The position numbers were made by a program, and so were the translations under genes. The notes under the pieces were generated by a model that did not search any database, was not told where the DNA came from, and was given only the letters and a program-made list of their open reading frames with translations. A stretch of 38,858 nt of DNA from Candidatus Vogelbacteria bacterium (lineage in GTDB: Bacteria; Patescibacteriota; Minisyncoccia; Phycocordibacterales; XYD1-FULL-46-19), in the NCBI GenBank assembly GCA_016188295.1, contig JACPIA010000008.1, positions 1-38,858 of the forward strand, given 5' to 3'. Each line of letters starts with the position of its first letter. Position 1 is the first letter of the stretch. This document shows, one piece after another, positions 12,939 through 20,413 of this stretch.

Positions 12939-13889
12939 ATGGCTCTAAGGAAGATAATGTTGTCGGGGGTTAAGCCGACAGGGCGGCCGCATCTTGGTAA
13001 TTATTTTGGCGCGATGCGGCAATTTGTTAAGTTGGCCGAGGAACACGAGGCTTTTGTGATGATCGCTGATTTACACGCTTTGACCACTCTCCACAATGCC
13101 GCCGAGTTAAAGCAAAATACTTTAGACTTGGCCCTTGATTACTTAGCCATTGGTTTAGATCCGGCTAAGGTGACAATTTTTAAACAGTCAGAGGTACCGG
13201 CTCACGCCGAGCTCGCTTGGATTTTTAACACCCTTGTAACCGTGCCTTACCTCCAGCGGGCCCACGCTTACAAAGATGCTGAAGCTAAAGGCAAAGAGCT
13301 TGATGCCGGCACCTTTACTTATCCAGTGCTGATGGCGGCGGATATTTTGCTCTACAGCACCGACATCGTGCCAGTGGGACGTGATCAAAAACAGCACGTG
13401 GAGTATGCGCGTGATATTGCCGAGAAATTTAATCACACTTATGGCGAGACCTTTAAATTGCCTAATCCACTGATTTTAAGCGACGTCGAGACGGTGCCGG
13501 GTATTGATGGCCAAAAGATGAGTAAAAGTTATAACAACATTATCCCACTCTTTGCTAGCGATGAGGAGATCACTAAAGCGGTCATGGCAATAGTGACCGA
13601 CTCGAGCGGCGAGCGACCGGAGAATGTGTACCAAATCCACAAACTTTTTAAATCAGCGGGTGAGTTAGCTAGCTTGTATGAGGACAAAAAGGGTAAATAT
13701 AAAGAACTTAAGGAGGCGTTAATTGATGATATTAAAACTTTTACTAAGCCGTTACGCGAGCGGCGAGAGGAGTTAGCTAAAAATCCGGAAGAGATTATTA
13801 AAATATTACAGGCGGGCAGTGCCAAAGCGCGCGAATCTGCTACAATTAAATTAACCGAAGTAAAACAAAAAGTTGGTTTGGATCTTTAG
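12939..13889 (+). CDS. trpS: Tryptophanyl-tRNA synthetase
   Basis: TrpRS, 316 aa, close to the usual bacterial length (about 330). Class I signatures are present: P17-HLGN (HIGH) and K193-MSKS197, and the Trp-site region 'VPVGRDQKQHVEYARDIAEK'. It charges tRNA-Trp in the cytoplasm. It appears monocistronic, with a promoter whose -10 nearly abuts the start. A PaaX/Cas2-like unit lies convergently behind it. Confidence 0.98.
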   Translation: MALRKIMLSGVKPTGRPHLGNYFGAMRQFVKLAEEHEAFVMIADLHALTTLHNAAELKQNTLDLALDYLAIGLDPAKVTIFKQSEVPAHAELAWIFNTLVTVPYLQRAHAYKDAEAKGKELDAGTFTYPVLMAADILLYSTDIVPVGRDQKQHVEYARDIAEKFNHTYGETFKLPNPLILSDVETVPGIDGQKMSKSYNNIIPLFASDEEITKAVMAIVTDSSGERPENVYQIHKLFKSAGELASLYEDKKGKYKELKEALIDDIKTFTKPLRERREELAKNPEEIIKILQAGSAKARESATIKLTEVKQKVGLDL

Positions 13890-13950
13890 TCCTAATACTA
13901 ATATTGGCTTGCATCAGGTGGTTTTTATTTGTCTATAAATTTCCTTTTTT

Positions 13951-13990
13951 CCTATACCACTTACACACGATCGTGGTAATATGGTATAGG
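13951..13990 (+). repeat. Left terminal palindrome
   Basis: CCTATACCACTTAC starts the repeat, with CACGATCGTG at its centre and ATGGTATAGG at its end. It matches the reverse complement of 14566-14605 at 34 of 40 positions, including the outer 14 bases and the central CACGATCGT. Confidence 0.85.
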
Positions 13991-13997
13991 AGATTTA

Positions 13998-14555
13998 TTA
14001 GACTAGTTTAAATCTAAGTTTGAGTTCAGCCTCATTAGTCACATTAATCACCTCTGCTATCCGAACATAGGGACGTAAATCAAAAACTTCGATAATAAAA
14101 TCTACTTCTTTACGACAAGGATAAGGATAGATAAAAACTGATTTTTGCCATTCGTAAAAACCGAGTTCTTTTAATTTGTCTCGTAAAGCATCTCGCCCGG
14201 AACGTTTTTTCTCGGGAATATCAAAGGAGACTAAAAACCAATGCCCGTTCCAACGGGAGGGAGTAGGGATAATTAATTTATCTAAAGAATAAACCAGGAT
14301 TTGTTTTTTAGCATCTTCAGATAAGACTATCTTAATCACATCATTTTCTTCTCTGTAATCCACTAAATGATGATGGTGAAACTCCTTAACTAGACGATAT
14401 AAATACTCTCGCTTAATTTTTGTTAACTCTTTGGGGATTTGTTTTAAAATATAGCCACTACGTTTGGGTGATTGACTAAGATTTAAAGCGGCTCCTGCGG
14501 CCAAGAGGAGTAGTATCTGCTTTTTGGTTTGACTCCTTATTTTTATTTTAATCAT
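13998..14555 (-). CDS. PaaX/Cas2-like protein: HTH plus Cas2-fold domain
   Basis: The 185-aa protein has an N-terminal half resembling a winged helix (residues about 10-90: 'KQILLLLAAGAALNLSQSP', 'LYRLVKEFHHHHLVDYREE') and a C-terminal Cas2-like ferredoxin fold: 'GHWFLVSFDIPEKKRSGRDA', 'LRDKLKELGFYEWQKSVFIY', 'RKEVDFIIEVFDL'. This is the PaaX architecture, often annotated in CPR genomes as 'CRISPR-associated Cas2'. The acidic residue of 'SFDIPE' matches the Cas2 active-site position. There is no CRISPR array and no cas1 in the window, so it is more likely a DNA-binding regulator or a stand-alone Cas2-like nuclease. Its -10 (TATAGT) is inside the right palindrome, which supports self-regulation. 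Confidence 0.8.
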   Translation of the reverse strand: MIKIKIRSQTKKQILLLLAAGAALNLSQSPKRSGYILKQIPKELTKIKREYLYRLVKEFHHHHLVDYREENDVIKIVLSEDAKKQILVYSLDKLIIPTPSRWNGHWFLVSFDIPEKKRSGRDALRDKLKELGFYEWQKSVFIYPYPCRKEVDFIIEVFDLRPYVRIAEVINVTNEAELKLRFKLV

Positions 14556-14565
14556 TTATTTTTAT

Positions 14566-14605
14566 ACTATACCATAGCTCTACGATCGTGAGTAAGTGGT
14601 ATAGG
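14566..14605 (-). repeat. Right terminal palindrome, overlaps promoter
   Basis: This is the inverted copy of the left palindrome with CTATACCA and TGGTATAGG at its ends and ACGATCGT at the centre. On the minus strand its last bases form TATAGT (14571-14566), a -10 box 10 nt before the PaaX/Cas2-like ATG. Confidence 0.85.
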
Positions 14606-14676
14606 AAGGTTAAGTAATTAAAGTAACAGGGTAGTTTATTTGGTTTACTATAGATCCATGTTATAAATAAAAGACT

Positions 14677-16092
14677 ATGGAGCGGACATATATTAAAGAT
14701 TTAAAGAATAAAGTGGGAGAGGATGTCCTAATTAAGGGCTGGGTGGATATCCGGCGGGACCAGGGTAAAATGATTTTTTTTGATTTCCGTGATATGAGCG
14801 GCAAGGTACAGGGGGTGGTTTTACCTCCGCCAGCTGGCGGGCAGGACACACTAGATACAGCTAAAGAGATCCGCTCCGAGTGGGTCTTGGCCGTGACCGG
14901 TAAAGTTAACGCCCGCCCAGAGAAGAATGTAAAAGTTGATGTTTTAAATGGCGACATCGAGCTCGAGATTCTCAAAATAGAAGTTTTAAACAAAGCCGAG
15001 ACCCCACCGTTTGAACTTAACGATAATACTTTTGGAATTAATGAGGAGGTCCGACTTAAATACCGTTATTTAGATTTGCGTTCGACTCGAATGCAACATA
15101 ATATCCGCTTCCGCTATAAATTAATTAAACATGTCCGCGATGAGCTTAATGAACGTGGTTTTATTGAAGTGGAGACCCCGATTTTAACCAAATCAACCCC
15201 AGAAGGAGCACGCGACTACGTGGTGCCATCACGTTTGTACCCCGGCAATTTTTACGCTTTACCACAAGCGCCACAACAATACAAACAACTCTTAATGGTA
15301 GCGGGAGTAGAAAAATACTTCCAAATTGCGCGCTGTTTCCGTGATGAGGACACTCGTGGTGATCGGCAGCCGGAGTTTACTCAACTGGATATGGAGCTTT
15401 CGTTTGTGGAGCGGGAGGATGTAATGCGCGTTAACGAGGAGCTCTTAATCTCGGTGGTCAAAACTTTAGCGCCAGAAAAAAAGATCCAACAAATCCCATT
15501 TCCACGTTTTACTTATAAAGAAGCGATGGAGAAATACAGCACCGATCGGCCTGATTTGCGCGAGGACAAAACTGATCCTAATTTACTCGCTTTTTGTTGG
15601 GTCATTGACTTCCCATTTTTTGAAAAAGCCGACTATTCGACAGGCTCAGGATGGACTTTTACTCACAACCCGTTCTCGCGCGCGCTACCAGAGCATGAGA
15701 AGTGGTTAAAAAATAAAGAAAATATCGATGAAATAATTACCACTCAATATGACGTGATTCTAAATGGTTTTGAGATTGGTGGTGGTAGTATCCGTAACCA
15801 CAATCCCGAGCTACTTAAAGCGGTGTTAGAGATTATCGGCTTTACCCCCGAACAAATGGAAGCTAATTTTGGCCACCTACTTAAGGCATTTACTTTTGGC
15901 ACTCCGCCCCACGGCGGCATTGCTTGGGGCTTGGATCGTTTTGTCGCTTTACTCTTAAATGAGCCCAACATTCGTGAAGTAATTCCCTTTGCCAAGACCG
16001 GCGAAGGTAGAGATTTGATGATGGATTCACCAGCTCCGATCTCCGAAACTCAATCTAAAGAATTACATATTAAATCCACTGATGGAAAATAG
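14677..16092 (+). CDS. aspS: Aspartyl-tRNA synthetase lacking the GAD domain
   Basis: AspRS, 471 aa instead of about 590. It has the N-terminal OB-fold (about 1-105), class II motif 2 'FRDEDTRGDRQPEFTQLDME' (221-240) and motif 3 'GIAWGLDRFVALL' (414-426). After 'STDRPDLR' (288-295), bacterial enzymes insert the ~110-residue GAD domain; here the chain goes directly to 'AFCWVIDFPFFEKAD', so GAD is missing cleanly. The residue before G30 in the tRNA-recognition loop ('RRDQGKMIF') is Gln rather than the His or Leu often used to tell non-discriminating from discriminating forms. A loop in the OB-fold reads LPPPAGGQD and is coded by a perfect palindrome. The stop overlaps scpA by 11 nt. Confidence 0.97.
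   Translation: MERTYIKDLKNKVGEDVLIKGWVDIRRDQGKMIFFDFRDMSGKVQGVVLPPPAGGQDTLDTAKEIRSEWVLAVTGKVNARPEKNVKVDVLNGDIELEILKIEVLNKAETPPFELNDNTFGINEEVRLKYRYLDLRSTRMQHNIRFRYKLIKHVRDELNERGFIEVETPILTKSTPEGARDYVVPSRLYPGNFYALPQAPQQYKQLLMVAGVEKYFQIARCFRDEDTRGDRQPEFTQLDMELSFVEREDVMRVNEELLISVVKTLAPEKKIQQIPFPRFTYKEAMEKYSTDRPDLREDKTDPNLLAFCWVIDFPFFEKADYSTGSGWTFTHNPFSRALPEHEKWLKNKENIDEIITTQYDVILNGFEIGGGSIRNHNPELLKAVLEIIGFTPEQMEANFGHLLKAFTFGTPPHGGIAWGLDRFVALLLNEPNIREVIPFAKTGEGRDLMMDSPAPISETQSKELHIKSTDGK
14827..14840. repeat. Perfect palindrome inserted in aspS
   Basis: CCGCCAGCTGGCGG lies in frame in aspS and codes PPAGG in a loop where other AspRS have an unrelated short linker. A related, decayed sequence (CTCCGCCGGCTGGC) occurs at 25131-25144 between genes. 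The pattern fits a small dispersed palindromic repeat. Confidence 0.55.
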
Positions 16093-16816
16093 TTTTAAAG
16101 TCAAAGCGGGGGAGTTTGAGGGGCCGTTGGAGCTCCTGCTTGATTTGGTGGAAAAGCGCAGACTACATATTAGCCAAGTGTCACTCGCTCAAGTAGCCGA
16201 TGATTACGTCGCGCACTTAAAATCAAATAGTAAAATCCCGATGGGCGAAATGGCTAATTTTATTTTAGTCGCTTCGACTTTGATGTTTATTAAATCATTG
16301 TCGTTATTACCAAACTTGTCACTAACCGAGGAGGAAAAAGGCGATATCGCCGACTTAGAGCGCCGACTTAGACTTTACGAGCAAATACGCCACTTGTCGG
16401 TGGGCATTAAAGAGCGTTTTGGCGCGAGCCCCAATTTTACCCAAGTAGTATCTCCGGCACGGGAAATTATTTTTGCTCCCAGTAATCAAATCTCTTTAGC
16501 TAATTTATTGACTACCGCTAAATCGCTAATTGCCACTTTACCTAAAGTAGAGCATTTGCCGCAAGTGGTGGTTAAAAAAATGATTAGTTTGGAGGAGGCG
16601 ATTATAGACTTGAGTCAGCGAGTAAGTCAAGCCTTAAAATTAAAATTTAGTGATTATATCGGTGGGAACAAAGTGGAGCGCGTCAATGTGATTGTCAGCT
16701 TCCTTGGGATGCTGGAACTAGTCAAACAAGGTGTCGTGGACGTCAAACAAGAGCTCAACTTTGCCGAGATTGAGTTGGAAACGCGCTCAACCAAAGTACC
16801 GCGCTACGATCTTTAA
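16082..16816 (+). CDS. scpA: Segregation and condensation protein A
   Basis: ScpA, 244 aa, the kleisin that bridges the SMC heads with ScpB in chromosome condensation. The N-terminal signature 'FEGPLELLLDLVEKRRLHIS' (about 13-32) is clear, followed by 'MGEMANFILVASTLMFIKS', and the C-terminal winged helix 'VNVIVSFLGMLELVKQGVVD' binds SMC. It overlaps aspS by 11 nt and is translated with it. scpB follows 23 nt later with its own promoter. Confidence 0.95.
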   Translation: MENSFKVKAGEFEGPLELLLDLVEKRRLHISQVSLAQVADDYVAHLKSNSKIPMGEMANFILVASTLMFIKSLSLLPNLSLTEEEKGDIADLERRLRLYEQIRHLSVGIKERFGASPNFTQVVSPAREIIFAPSNQISLANLLTTAKSLIATLPKVEHLPQVVVKKMISLEEAIIDLSQRVSQALKLKFSDYIGGNKVERVNVIVSFLGMLELVKQGVVDVKQELNFAEIELETRSTKVPRYDL

Positions 16817-16827
16817 AACATCTTTGG

Positions 16828-16833
16828 TATACT
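16828..16833 (+). promoter_or_regulatory. -10 box (TATACT) giving a leaderless scpB mRNA
   Basis: TATACT is followed by 6 nt and then ATG 16840, so the transcript would begin at the start codon. Confidence 0.55.
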
Positions 16834-16839
16834 GGCAAT

Positions 16840-17367
16840 ATGTCGTTATCAGCCTTAATTGAGGCTCTATTATTTTGGCGCGCTGAGCCTTGGTCACTCA
16901 AGGACTTAGCCAAAGCCACCGACGCCAATCTTGAGGCCGTAAATGAGGCTTTAGAGGTTCTCCATGTCTCCTTGGCAGGCCGAGGATTAGTGTTGGTCCG
17001 TAAGGAGGGCGAGGTACAGTTAGCCACTGCTCCTGATGCTAGTGAGAAGATTAGTCAATTAGCTAAAGAAGAGTTAACTCAAGAATTAAGCAAGGCCAGT
17101 TTAGAAACACTAACCATTATTTTGTATCGCGGCCCAATCTCGCGCTCGGACATTGATTATATCCGTGGAGTTAACTCCAGCTTCACCCTTCGTCATCTAA
17201 TGATCCGCAGTTTAATTGAGCGTATCGCTAATCCAAATGATGCTCGCACTTTTTTATATCAAACTACTTTTGATACTTTAAATCATTTAGGAGTAACTAA
17301 ATTAGCGGAACTACCCGAGTACGAGGCGACTAAAAATAATTTAGAGCCGCCAGCTTCATCCTCATGA
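16840..17367 (+). CDS. scpB: Segregation and condensation protein B
   Basis: ScpB, 175 aa, forms a dimer that binds the ScpA middle region. The two winged helices can be read: 'ALIEALLFWRAEPWSLKDLA' at the start and 'ETLTIILYRGPISRSDIDYI' then 'RGVNSSFTLRHLMIRSLIER' in the second. The end, 'YQTTFDTLNHLGVTKLAELP', is the usual conserved tail. The stop TGA overlaps the dacA start by 4 nt (ATGA), so the two are coupled. Confidence 0.95.
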   Translation: MSLSALIEALLFWRAEPWSLKDLAKATDANLEAVNEALEVLHVSLAGRGLVLVRKEGEVQLATAPDASEKISQLAKEELTQELSKASLETLTIILYRGPISRSDIDYIRGVNSSFTLRHLMIRSLIERIANPNDARTFLYQTTFDTLNHLGVTKLAELPEYEATKNNLEPPASSS

Positions 17368-18242
17368 CTTTACCCGCTTTCCCCATTACTAAACTCCGTT
17401 TAGCGCTAATCGGAGGCGTAATCCTCGCTTTACTCGGGCTTGGTTTATTGTACTTGACTGGTTATCAAGCCGAGCACCGCGTGCCGGATGGGCCAACCAT
17501 CGTCGTCGCTAATCCATTTGACGCGGTTTATTTAGAGGCTAAAGCTGCAGTTGTTTACGACGTCGAGACTGGTCAAGTAGTTTACTCCTTAAATGCCGGC
17601 CAACCTTTCCCTCTCGCCTCGATTACTAAAGTGATGACCGCTTTAGTGGCAAGTAATATGTTAGCACCAGAGTCTAAAATAACATTAGGTAGAGAGCAAT
17701 GGTCATTTAAAAATTTACTCGATTTTACTTTAATCACTTCATCCAACGAAAGTGCTCAGGCTTTGGCTAACGCCAGCGAGCAAGAGAGTGGTGAGCAATT
17801 TGTTTCAGCGATGAATTTAATGACCACTAAATTAGGTTTAAGCAGTATGAGCTTTGCTAATCCGACTGGCCTTGATGTCGCCCCTGGTCAAGCTGGTGCT
17901 TATGGCTCGGCTAGTGATGTCGCTAAATTATTTACTCATATCGTAAGCACTAAACCAGAGTTGTTGGCGAGTACGCGTCTGTCGAGTACTAATGTGGCAT
18001 CAGTAGGCGCCTCCCACTTAGCAATCAACACCAACAAAGTAGCTGGGATACTGCCCGGTCTAATTGCCTCTAAAACTGGCTTCACTGACTTGGCGGACGG
18101 TAACTTAGCCGTGATAGTAGATCGTGGGCTTCGCCAGCCAATTGTGATTGTAGTTTTGTCCTCGAGCCAAGACGGCCGCTTTAATGATGTTCTTAAATTA
18201 AATAAGGCAACATTGGCTTATTTTGCCGAACCAGCCCATTAA
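17364..18242 (+). CDS. dacA: D-alanyl-D-alanine carboxypeptidase (PBP5/6-like, S11)
   Basis: The 292-aa protein has one N-terminal membrane segment (about 12-32) and an S11 peptidase domain with S86-I-T-K89, S126-S-N128 and K237-T-G239. It removes the terminal D-Ala from peptidoglycan stem peptides outside the membrane. The PBP5 C-terminal domain II and its amphipathic anchor are lacking, so the N-terminal segment is the only anchor. It is coupled to scpB and lies directly upstream of the mraY-ftsW-murG group. Confidence 0.93.
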   Translation: MTLPAFPITKLRLALIGGVILALLGLGLLYLTGYQAEHRVPDGPTIVVANPFDAVYLEAKAAVVYDVETGQVVYSLNAGQPFPLASITKVMTALVASNMLAPESKITLGREQWSFKNLLDFTLITSSNESAQALANASEQESGEQFVSAMNLMTTKLGLSSMSFANPTGLDVAPGQAGAYGSASDVAKLFTHIVSTKPELLASTRLSSTNVASVGASHLAINTNKVAGILPGLIASKTGFTDLADGNLAVIVDRGLRQPIVIVVLSSSQDGRFNDVLKLNKATLAYFAEPAH

Positions 18243-18245
18243 CCG

Positions 18246-18251
18246 TATAAT
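18246..18251 (+). promoter_or_regulatory. -10 box (TATAAT) giving a leaderless mraY mRNA
   Basis: Consensus TATAAT, 6 nt, then ATG 18258. It would start the mraY-ftsW-murG-gltX-M23 transcript at the first base of mraY. Confidence 0.6.
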
Positions 18252-18257
18252 ATCCTT

Positions 18258-19313
18258 ATGTTTTTAAGTGTTTTTAAAGTCTTAGCACCCACCGCCTTGG
18301 CCTTTTTTATTGGTATGACTTTAACGCCATTTTTGACCCATTATCTTTACACTTATAAATTATGGAAGAAGAAATCAGGCAAAGTTGATCTCGAAGGTCG
18401 CGACACGCCTATTTTTAATGAACTCCATAAGAATAAAGAAGTCGGTACGCCACGGATGGGCGGAGTTATTATTTGGGTCAGCACCCTAATTACCGTCATT
18501 TTATTTTGGTTGTTTGATATTTTATGGCCGAGTAATTTAAGCACTAAATTGAATTTTTTAAGTCGAGAGCAGACTTGGCTACCCATTTTTACTTTGTTGG
18601 TTGGCTCGGTAGTTGGCCTGATTGATGACTTATATCAAGTCCTCGGTAGAGACTTGGGCAATAGGGGATTAGCTTTTCGTAAACGCTTACTGGTTGTTGT
18701 TTTACTAGGCTTGGTCGGTGGTTGGTGGTTTTATGTCAAATTAGGTGTCACCAGTATTTTTGTGCCGGGAGTAGGAGCAATTTTTATCGGTTGGTGGCTT
18801 GTGCCACTTTTTATTATGGTAATGATTGCCTTGTTTTCGAGTGGCGTTATTGATGGTTTGGATGGTTTAGCCGGCGGGATTATGACTATTATTTTTGTGG
18901 CCTATGCTGGTATCTCTTTTTTTAATAATCAAATCGACTTGGCGGCACTATGTGGAGTAGTTGCCGGCGGTACCTTGGCCTTTTTATGGTTTAATATTCC
19001 ACCAGCCCGCTTTTACATGTCCGAGACGGGTATTTTAGGCTTAACTACTACCTTAACAGTGGTTGCTTTTTTAACTGACTCAGTGATCTTTTTGCCGATT
19101 ATCGCTTTACCATTGGTTGCCACTTCCTTATCAGTAATCATCCAACTAGCCTCTAAAAAATTGCGTGGCGGTAAAAAAGTATTTTTGGTAGCTCCATTAC
19201 ATCATCACTTTGAAGCGATTGGCTGGCCGGCTACTAAAGTGGTGATGCGCTATTGGATCATTGGCGTGATAGCCGCCATTTTAGGCATGATTTTAGTGTT
19301 ATTACGCGTTTAA
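18258..19313 (+). CDS. mraY: Phospho-MurNAc-pentapeptide transferase
   Basis: MraY, 351 aa, about ten membrane segments. It moves phospho-MurNAc-pentapeptide to undecaprenyl phosphate to make lipid I. The key acidic residues are present: D123-D124 in 'GLIDDLYQVLGRD', and D199 and D202 in 'VIDGLDGLAGG'. The late HHH motif 'VAPLHHHFEAIGWPATKVV' is intact. It is followed 2 nt later by ftsW and 1.1 kb later by murG, so this is a compact part of the dcw cluster; murD, murE, murF and murC are not in the window. Confidence 0.97.
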   Translation: MFLSVFKVLAPTALAFFIGMTLTPFLTHYLYTYKLWKKKSGKVDLEGRDTPIFNELHKNKEVGTPRMGGVIIWVSTLITVILFWLFDILWPSNLSTKLNFLSREQTWLPIFTLLVGSVVGLIDDLYQVLGRDLGNRGLAFRKRLLVVVLLGLVGGWWFYVKLGVTSIFVPGVGAIFIGWWLVPLFIMVMIALFSSGVIDGLDGLAGGIMTIIFVAYAGISFFNNQIDLAALCGVVAGGTLAFLWFNIPPARFYMSETGILGLTTTLTVVAFLTDSVIFLPIIALPLVATSLSVIIQLASKKLRGGKKVFLVAPLHHHFEAIGWPATKVVMRYWIIGVIAAILGMILVLLRV

Positions 19314-19315
19314 AT

Positions 19316-20407
19316 ATGAAGTTACGTAAACCTGATCGTTTTTTGTGGATTTTACTGCTGATTTTGATTACTACTGGTTTTTTTATTTTTGCTTCCGCTT
19401 CGCTTGGTTTGGTTGGCCGCTCAGGTCAGGCTAGTTTTTATTATATCGCCCTCAAACAAGCTTTAATTTTATTAACTGGAGTGGTGGGAATGATTGCCTT
19501 GTCTAATGTCCCGTACAAATGGTGGCGCCAATACGCTATTTACATTGCTTTAGGGGCTTTGATGGTTACTTGTTTAGTTTTTATTGATCAATTAAATTTT
19601 ACCGCTGGTGGCGCTCGCCGATGGATTAATTTAGGCCCATTGACCTTTCAACCGGCTGAGTTTTTAAAAATCGCGATTATCATCTACTTGGCTGCCTGGA
19701 TGGCCACCGCCAAAGAGGCTATCCAAACGTGGACAGGCGGTTTTTTACCCTTTTTAGGTATTTTAGTCATACCAGCCACAATATTATATTTACAGCCGAA
19801 CAATAGCAGTATTGCCATTATTGCGATAGCCGCCTTTGCGATGTACTGGGTAGCCGGCGCTCCATGGAAGCAAATCATCGCCTTTGGTTTGCTTGGGGTT
19901 TTAGGCTTGGGATTAATTATTAGTGCTCGGCCCTATGTTAAAGAGCGGGTCTTAACTTTTTTAGATACTAATCGCGATACTCAAGGTTCGTCATGGCAAA
20001 TCAATCAATCGTTAATCGCTGTTGGCTCTGGCCACTTGACCGGTCGCGGTTTTGGCCAAAGCGTCCAAAAATTTAATTATTTGCCCGAGCCGATGGGTGA
20101 TTCCATTTACGCTGTCGCCGCCGAGGAGTTTGGTTTCGTCGGAGCAGTTACTTTAGTGATTATCTTTTTACTCTTAGCCTTATGGGGTTTAAAAATCGCT
20201 TCTCGAATTAATGATTCCTTTGGTAGACTGTTGGCGGTCGGTATTGTTATACTGATAACCAGTCAATCGTTTATTAATATTAGCGCGATGTTAGGTCTAG
20301 TTCCATTGACCGGTGTACCACTACTGTTTGTTAGTCAAGGTGGTACCGCCTTGCTAGTTGCTTTATTGGAAGCCGGACTATTGCTTAATCTATCGCGTTA
20401 TCAATAA
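19316..20407 (+). CDS. ftsW: SEDS-family peptidoglycan polymerase
   Basis: The track opens at 19253 inside mraY, but ATG 19316 is 2 nt after the mraY stop and gives the usual start 'MKLRKPDRFLWILL', 363 aa. About ten hydrophobic helices, with 'GARRWINLGPLTFQPAEFLK' and 'GLVPLTGVPLLFVSQGGTAL' as the SEDS signatures. It polymerises lipid II glycan strands with a class b PBP. FtsW is chosen over RodA because of its place between mraY and murG. Confidence 0.95.
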   Translation: MKLRKPDRFLWILLLILITTGFFIFASASLGLVGRSGQASFYYIALKQALILLTGVVGMIALSNVPYKWWRQYAIYIALGALMVTCLVFIDQLNFTAGGARRWINLGPLTFQPAEFLKIAIIIYLAAWMATAKEAIQTWTGGFLPFLGILVIPATILYLQPNNSSIAIIAIAAFAMYWVAGAPWKQIIAFGLLGVLGLGLIISARPYVKERVLTFLDTNRDTQGSSWQINQSLIAVGSGHLTGRGFGQSVQKFNYLPEPMGDSIYAVAAEEFGFVGAVTLVIIFLLLALWGLKIASRINDSFGRLLAVGIVILITSQSFINISAMLGLVPLTGVPLLFVSQGGTALLVALLEAGLLLNLSRYQ

Positions 20408-20413
20408 TTGTTC

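Larger units (their letters stand above)
13951..14605. mobile_element. Candidate palindrome-ended single-gene unit (655 bp)
   Basis: A single minus-strand gene for a PaaX/Cas2-like protein lies between two 40-bp sequences that are inverted copies of each other (34 of 40 bases), each also an imperfect palindrome. Total length is 655 bp. I see no target-site duplication outside the ends (TTTTTT against AAGGTT). It may be a small mobile unit or a gene with two operators for its own product. No transposase is present unless the Cas2-like protein acts on the ends. Confidence 0.4.

Noticed and set aside
13951-14605. CRISPR array near the Cas2-like gene
   Set aside because: Only two palindromes in inverted orientation, no regular spacing and no cas1 or effector gene in the window.
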